A DNA stretch of 18,639 nt, taken from an uncultured bacterium (GTDB lineage Bacteria; Actinomycetota; Coriobacteriia; Coriobacteriales; Coriobacteriaceae). Location: assembly GCA_905216045.1 (NCBI GenBank), contig CAJMSL010000028.1:1-18639 (forward strand). Direction: 5' to 3'. The notes below the pieces were generated by a model. The model ran no database searches. It saw only the letters and a list, made by a program, of their open reading frames with translations, and was not told the DNA's origin. Each line of letters starts with the position of its first letter. The stretch's first letter is position 1. A program made the position numbers and the translations under genes. Below are positions 14,556-18,639 of the stretch, in pieces.

Positions 14556-15239
14556 TTACTCGGCCTCCTGGGCAAGCGCGGCGGTGACGGCGTCCTGGGA
14601 AATGTCGAGGCCGTAGACGCGAACCTGCTCGACCGTCCGCGCGAAGACGTCCTCGATGGACGCGGTCGCGTCGATGAGCTTTACGCGGTTTGGTTCCTCG
14701 GCGGCGATGGCGCAAAATCCCTGGTAGACACGCTCTTGGAAGGCCATGCCCTTAGCCTCCATGCGATCTGCCGCGCCACGGGCTGCCATGCGCAGCGCCG
14801 CCTGCTCGGGCGTGATGTGATAGACGAGCGTGAGCGCCGGGTGCGTCCCCGCGACGGCCAGGTTGTTGGCATCGCGCACTATCTGGCGATCGAGGCCGTC
14901 GGCAAACGCCTGGTAGCAAGTCGTGGAATCGTAGAAGCGGTCGCACAGAACCACCTTGCCGGCCGCGAGGGCGGGAGCGATGACCTCGTGCACCAACTGG
15001 GCGCGCGCCGCCTCGTAGAGCAGCAACTCGCAGGTGTCGCCCATCGCCGTATTGGCGGGGGCGAGCAGCAGGGCGCGGATCTTTTCGCTGATGGCGGTGC
15101 CGCCCGGCTCGCGCAGGCTCACAACCTGGTAGCCGGCAAGGTCGAGCGCACGGGCAAGCAGGCGCGCCTGCGTAGATTTACCGGCGCCATCGACACCCTC
15201 GAGCGTAATGAAGCTATGTTGAGCGGACTCAAAAGCCAT
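14556..15239 (-). CDS. tmk: Thymidylate kinase
   Basis: This enzyme phosphorylates dTMP to dTDP with ATP, an essential step in dTTP synthesis. The 227 residues show the P-loop GVDGAGKST (15-23), the dTMP-binding REPGG, the DR(F/Y) motif in CDRFYDSTTCYQAF, and a lid region with ARGAADRMEAKG. The length is normal for the family, with a short C-terminal extension. The ATG at 15237-15239 has GGAAGGGG about 8 nt upstream, and a good promoter lies at 15292-15320. It is the first gene of tmk-holB-ricT. Confidence 0.95.
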   Translation of the reverse strand: MAFESAQHSFITLEGVDGAGKSTQARLLARALDLAGYQVVSLREPGGTAISEKIRALLLAPANTAMGDTCELLLYEAARAQLVHEVIAPALAAGKVVLCDRFYDSTTCYQAFADGLDRQIVRDANNLAVAGTHPALTLVYHITPEQAALRMAARGAADRMEAKGMAFQERVYQGFCAIAAEEPNRVKLIDATASIEDVFARTVEQVRVYGLDISQDAVTAALAQEAE

Positions 15240-15291
15240 GGGCGCAGCCCCTTCCTACAAGGCGCGTAAATGCAGATATATCAACCAAGCC

Positions 15292-15320
15292 ATGATACCC
15301 CAGTGCTCGGCGCGTCCCAA
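15292..15320 (-). promoter_or_regulatory. Promoter of tmk-holB-ricT
   Basis: On the minus strand TTGGGA (15315-15320) and TATCAT (15292-15297) are 17 bp apart. Transcription would start near 15285, leaving a leader of about 45 nt before tmk. Confidence 0.6.
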
Positions 15321-15349
15321 ATCCACCCTAGCCATCGAGGCATCCCCGA

Positions 15350-15416
15350 AGTTGCGGTGAAATAGGGACTGATTGAAGCTCTGAGACCGCCAAACAGTCC
15401 CTATTTCACCGCAACT
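15350..15416. repeat. Long palindromic intergenic repeat, 22-bp perfect arms
   Basis: The 22-bp arms at 15350-15371 (AGTTGCGGTGAAATAGGG...) and 15395-15416 are perfect inverted copies around a 23-bp spacer. The repeat lies between the divergent tmk and zinc-ribbon genes and ends about 27 bp before the latter's -10 box. It has no U-run, so it is not an ordinary terminator. It resembles REP/BIME elements, which RAYT transposases mobilise, but no such transposase is in the window. Confidence 0.75.
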
Positions 15417-15442
15417 TATGATGGGGAATTTTGGACGCTGGG

Positions 15443-15448
15443 TATAAT
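15443..15448 (+). promoter_or_regulatory. -10 box of the zinc-ribbon gene
   Basis: TATAAT at 15443-15448 is a consensus -10 box, giving a start near 15455 and a leader of about 30 nt. No good -35 is present at 17 bp. The expected region falls next to the palindromic repeat, which may influence this promoter. Confidence 0.5.
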
Positions 15449-15485
15449 CGTCGTATTGCATTGAAATGTGGCGAAAGGAGTGGCA

Positions 15486-16469
15486 ATGTCTCGGTATTGC
15501 GCCTCGTGCGGCAAGCTTCTTGCAGATAATGCCAAGTTCTGCACCTCGTGCGGTGCACCCGTTGAGCAAACAACCGCGAGAGATAGCCAGCCCGCTTTTG
15601 AGCAGACCGGCTCCCTAGATACGCCGCAAGCCAAGGCGGACGACCCCCTCGCATATCGCCCCGACCCCGCCGCAGGCCCCGCGGCCGTCGAGACCACGCA
15701 GCGCATACCCGTCGCGAGCGGCTCGTCCCAACAGCAGCCGGCTCCCGCATACGCGCCCGCTTCGCCACAGACCCCCGCTCCCAAAAAGAGCGGCACCGGG
15801 CCGCTTATCGCCGTTATCGTTGTGCTGGTGGCGATTATCATCGCCCTGGTTGTTTTCTTTGTGATCAAGCCTTTCGACAACGCCGCCACGCAGACGACTG
15901 CCGAGGTAGCTAAGCTGCACCATGACGTCGACGACGATGACCTAAAGCCTCTCGGCAATCCCAACAGCCTGTACGACGATGATGACGATGACGACGAGGA
16001 TGGCGGCGAAGCAACGCTCTCCGAGCAGAACCTCTACCGCCGACTGAGCGAATACTACGACTTGCTCGAAGACCTCGATAACTACGTCCGTGGCTGCGCG
16101 CAGAACTTCAACGGCAGCTATCTGGAAGAAGATCGCACCACCCGTCAAAATCTCGCCGACGTCGCCGAGCGCACAGAGGACACCATCGAGCAGTATTACG
16201 ACATCGTCGAGGACCTGGACGTCCCGACGAGCTCTAAGAACTACAGCTCCTGGAAGGACATCGTTGCCCTGTATGACGACCTGGATCACCGCATTGACGC
16301 AATCTGTGATGCCTGGGAGATCAGCCTGAAATACGCCAAGCCTGCGGACCACAAGAATGAGATCGTGGCGCCGCTGTCACGCGACAACGTGGCGGGCACC
16401 AATGACAATAAGTATCGCTTAGACTTTGAGGAGCGCTATCCCGGCGCCAAACCCGTCGAAGTGAACTAG
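15486..16469 (+). CDS. Zinc-ribbon single-pass membrane protein of unknown function
   Basis: The 327-residue protein starts with a zinc ribbon (C5, C8, C19, C22 in YCASCG and FCTSCG). A Pro/Ala/Gln-rich linker follows, then one membrane helix at about 106-128. The outer part begins with an Asp-rich run (residues 164-172) and then forms an acidic, Tyr-rich helical domain. Zinc ribbon inside and acidic domain outside is a common plan for poorly characterised envelope proteins in Gram-positive bacteria; a ligand is not known. The ATG at 15486 is chosen because AAAGGAG lies 5 nt upstream; a GTG at 15468 lacks such a site. It is the only + strand gene and converges on topA across a shared terminator. 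Confidence 0.82.
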   Translation: MSRYCASCGKLLADNAKFCTSCGAPVEQTTARDSQPAFEQTGSLDTPQAKADDPLAYRPDPAAGPAAVETTQRIPVASGSSQQQPAPAYAPASPQTPAPKKSGTGPLIAVIVVLVAIIIALVVFFVIKPFDNAATQTTAEVAKLHHDVDDDDLKPLGNPNSLYDDDDDDDEDGGEATLSEQNLYRRLSEYYDLLEDLDNYVRGCAQNFNGSYLEEDRTTRQNLADVAERTEDTIEQYYDIVEDLDVPTSSKNYSSWKDIVALYDDLDHRIDAICDAWEISLKYAKPADHKNEIVAPLSRDNVAGTNDNKYRLDFEERYPGAKPVEVN

Positions 16470-16487
16470 CGCTTTGTCGTTCCCGAG

Positions 16488-16545
16488 CCGGCAGTTAGGG
16501 ACGTTCCTAAACTGCCGGCAGAAAAGGAACGTCCCTAACTGCCGG
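16488..16545. repeat. REP/BIME-like double palindrome
   Basis: CCGGCAGTTAGGGACGTTCCT (16488-16508) recurs perfectly inverted at 16525-16545 around a 16-bp spacer. The spacer carries CTGCCGGCAG, so each half can also fold alone, the first as CCGGCAGTT...AACTGCCGG (16488-16518). Two inverted REP units sharing a centre is the BIME layout. It lies between the zinc-ribbon gene and the bidirectional terminator and has no U-run itself. Confidence 0.78.
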
Positions 16546-16547
16546 TC

Positions 16548-16588
16548 AAAAAAACGAGCGAGGATCGCGGGGTCCTCGCTCGTTTTTT
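16548..16588. terminator. Bidirectional terminator between the zinc-ribbon gene and topA
   Basis: ACGAGCGAGGA (16554-16564) and TCCTCGCTCGT (16573-16583) form an 11-bp perfect stem with an 8-nt loop. The stem is flanked by A-run 16548-16554 and T-run 16583-16588. It works for both convergent genes. Confidence 0.93.
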
Positions 16589-16609
16589 AGTGATGTTTCG
16601 ACCGTGCGG

Positions 16610-18639
16610 CTACTTGTCGGCAGCGGTCTTTTTGGTAGTCGACTTCTTGGCCGTCGTCTTTTTGGCGGTCGTCTTCTTGGCAGCAGTCTTCTTTGCCGCC
16701 GTCGTCTTCTTTGCCGTGCTCGCCTTAGTCGTGGTCTTGCGGCCGCGGGCGGGCTTCTTCTCCTTGGTCGGGCAGTCCATGTTCACGCAGATGCGCCACG
16801 GACCGCGCGCCGTGTTGACCACCACGATGGGGGCGCCGCACTCGGGGCAGGTCTCCCCCGTCGCCTCGAGCTTACCGCGCGCCGGCAGAGGATAGCTCAC
16901 GCCGCAGTCATCGTAGTTGGTGCAGCGGATAAAGCGCTTGCCGCTCTTCTCGCTCTTGTGCGCGATCAGGTCGCCATGGCGTCCGGCCTCGGCGCACACC
17001 TTGCACTCGCCCACCTTAAGGTCAGGCTCGTAGTTGGTGGGGCACGTGGGGTTCACGCAAATCTCGAAGGCCTTCTGACGGAACGGCTGGCACTTAATGC
17101 GCGGCGCGCCGCACTCGGGGCACACGGCCGCCTCGCCCTCGAGCGGGCTTACCTTGACGCCGCTCGGCACCGGATAGGTCACATCGCAGTCGGGCCAGCC
17201 CATGCAGCCAATGAAGCTGCCGCGGGTCTTGGCGCTCGTCTTCATAACCAGGTCCTTGCCGCACTTGGGACAGGCGCCCACGCGTGCATCGGCCGTGACG
17301 GCGTCGCTGATAGCGTCGCCCAGCTCCTGCGTATGCTTGAGCAGCTCGTCGAGCACGCCAGCCAGCAGCGCGCGCGAGTGCGTCACGACATGCTCTTCGG
17401 TATCCTCGCCGCGCTCCACACGGGTCATGTCGCCATCGAGCTCGCTGGTCATATCGGGGCTCGTGATGCGCGGGGCAAACTGCGTCAGTGCGTCGATGAT
17501 GGCGATGCCCAGCTGGCTCGGCTCAACGGGATCATTTTTGAGATAACGCACGGCATACAGGCGCTCGATGATGCTCGCGCGCGTGGACTTGGTACCCAGG
17601 CCACGCTTTTCCATCTCCTGCACGAGCTTGCCCTGGCTGTAGCGCGCGGGCGGCTCGGTCTGCTTGGCCTCGAGCTTAATGTCGAACACGTCGACCGTAT
17701 CGCCCTGCTCCAGCGGCGGCATCTGCTCGTCGCGCTTGAGTCCGTACGGGTACGCCTCGCGGAAACCCGGGGTCACGAGCACATCGCCCGAAGCCACGAA
17801 CGGCTCACCGTTCACGTCGAGCTCGAGCTTAGTGTTTTCGATGGTCGCGGGACCCATAAGCGTCGCTAGGAAGCGGCGGGCGATGAGGTCGTAGAGCTTG
17901 CGCTGGCCGCCGTCGAGCGTGGACGGATCGCCCTCGCCCGTGGGATAGATAGGCGGGTGGTCGGTGGTCTCGACCTTGCCGCGCGTGGGCTTCATGGGGC
18001 CGGCGAGGACCTTTTTGCACACGGGCGCCAGCGCCGGGTTGATCTTTGCAAGGTCACTCACCACAGCGCCCAGATCAAGCGTCGCGGGATACACGGTGTT
18101 GTCGACACGCGGGTAGCTGATAAGGCCCGCCATGTAGAGGGACTCGGCGATGCGCATGGTACGCGCAGGTGAGATGCCCTCGGCTGCGGCGGCAGCCTGC
18201 AGCGAGGTAGTCGCAAACGGCGTGGGCGGCTGCTGCTTGCGCGAGCGCTTGGTCACCGCGGCGACGGTTGCCGTCGCGACGCCGTCAACATGGTTGTATG
18301 CCGTCTCAGCAGCATCCTTGTCGGTAAAGCGTGCCGTCTTGTGCGCGATCTTAAAGCGGTCGTCCTCGGCAGCACCCTGCGCGGCGCCCATGCCGCGGAT
18401 CTGCCAATAGTCCTCGGGCACAAACGCCATGCGCTCGCGCTCGCGCTCGACCACCAGGGCAAGCGTCGGCGTCTGCACGCGGCCGGCGGAACGCACGTTG
18501 CCAAAGCCGCCAAACTTGGCGAGCGTCAGGTAGCGCGTGAGCACCGCACCCCAAATGAGGTCGATGTGCTGACGGCTCTCGCCGGCGTCGGCCAGGTTCT
18601 GGTCGAGCGAGACGAGGTTATAGAAGGCCTGCGTGATCT
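16610..18639 (-). CDS. topA: Type IA DNA topoisomerase I, archaeal-type core (5' end outside window)
   Basis: The enzyme relaxes negative supercoils by transient single-strand breaks. The 675 visible residues are open to the window edge, so the Toprim domain is missing. QHIDLIWGAVLTRYLTLA and VRSAGRVQTPTLALVVERE mark the type IA core. The active-site tyrosine is in ISYPRVDNTVYP (codon 18113-18115). This sequence is closer to the archaeal-type TopA group than to the E. coli YMRTDS form, judged from memory of the families. Four zinc ribbons follow (CPKCGKDL, CPECGAPR, CKVCAEAG with CTNYDDC, CPECGAPI). The last 50 residues are KTTAKK-type repeats, like the Lys-rich tails of actinobacterial TopA that bind DNA and aid processivity. 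The stop is a TAG, followed by the bidirectional terminator. Confidence 0.93.
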   Translation of the reverse strand, partial: ITQAFYNLVSLDQNLADAGESRQHIDLIWGAVLTRYLTLAKFGGFGNVRSAGRVQTPTLALVVERERERMAFVPEDYWQIRGMGAAQGAAEDDRFKIAHKTARFTDKDAAETAYNHVDGVATATVAAVTKRSRKQQPPTPFATTSLQAAAAAEGISPARTMRIAESLYMAGLISYPRVDNTVYPATLDLGAVVSDLAKINPALAPVCKKVLAGPMKPTRGKVETTDHPPIYPTGEGDPSTLDGGQRKLYDLIARRFLATLMGPATIENTKLELDVNGEPFVASGDVLVTPGFREAYPYGLKRDEQMPPLEQGDTVDVFDIKLEAKQTEPPARYSQGKLVQEMEKRGLGTKSTRASIIERLYAVRYLKNDPVEPSQLGIAIIDALTQFAPRITSPDMTSELDGDMTRVERGEDTEEHVVTHSRALLAGVLDELLKHTQELGDAISDAVTADARVGACPKCGKDLVMKTSAKTRGSFIGCMGWPDCDVTYPVPSGVKVSPLEGEAAVCPECGAPRIKCQPFRQKAFEICVNPTCPTNYEPDLKVGECKVCAEAGRHGDLIAHKSEKSGKRFIRCTNYDDCGVSYPLPARGKLEATGETCPECGAPIVVVNTARGPWRICVNMDCPTKEKKPARGRKTTTKASTAKKTTAAKKTAAKKTTAKKTTAKKSTTKKTAADK

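Noticed and set aside
16604..17869. Long + strand open frame opposite topA
   Set aside because: It is an antisense mirror of topA. The N-terminal Leu/Gly repeats are the complement of the KTTAKK codons.

Overview
The window is a GC-rich bacterial chromosome segment, most likely from a gut coriobacterium (Actinomycetota), with Collinsella or a close relative as the best guess. The basis is the codon bias, the tmk-holB-ricT block, a type IA topoisomerase with several zinc ribbons and a Lys-rich tail, and a zinc-ribbon membrane protein. This taxon is inferred from protein character, not from a marker gene. All genes but one lie on the minus strand. No rRNA, tRNA, CRISPR array or transposase gene was seen.

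Layout along the + coordinates. (1) 1-867: 5' part of a NagE-type PTS permease, preceded by a 520-bp AT-rich control region with several operator-like repeats. (2) 1389-2474: a membrane-anchored SurA-N-like protein with its own terminator. (3) 2601-5920: a tightly packed minus-strand operon. In transcription order it holds a beta-hydroxyacid dehydrogenase broken by an in-frame TAG and carrying a His/Cys-rich C-terminal tail, a small membrane protein, a HEAT-like helical protein, and an NAD-type isocitrate dehydrogenase. (4) 6013-7631: long-form hibernation factor hpf, a terminator, then a DegV/FakB-type lipid-binding protein. (5) 7949-8974: a family-3 solute-binding lipoprotein with a clear upstream promoter. 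(6) 9407-9671: two GC-rich hairpins and a 215-bp AT-rich inverted-repeat element. (7) 9707-11633: a comF-type gene broken by an in-frame TAA, followed by a possible PD-(D/E)XK/DUF559-like protein. (8) 11736-15239: tmk-holB-ricT with touching or overlapping genes, ricT carrying a long Arg-rich tail. (9) 15486-16469: the only + strand gene, a zinc-ribbon membrane protein, flanked by two different palindromic repeats. (10) 16610-18639: a 5'-truncated archaeal-type topoisomerase I, sharing a bidirectional terminator with the + strand gene.

Most of the window is housekeeping. The points worth a second look are the metal-binding-like tail on the dehydrogenase, two apparently isolated nonsense codons in otherwise intact genes, the Arg-cluster tail on RicT, the possible nuclease-like protein after comF, a hairpin that would cover the comF ribosome binding site, and three unrelated families of intergenic inverted repeats. 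No clear new multi-gene defence or biosynthetic system was recognised.
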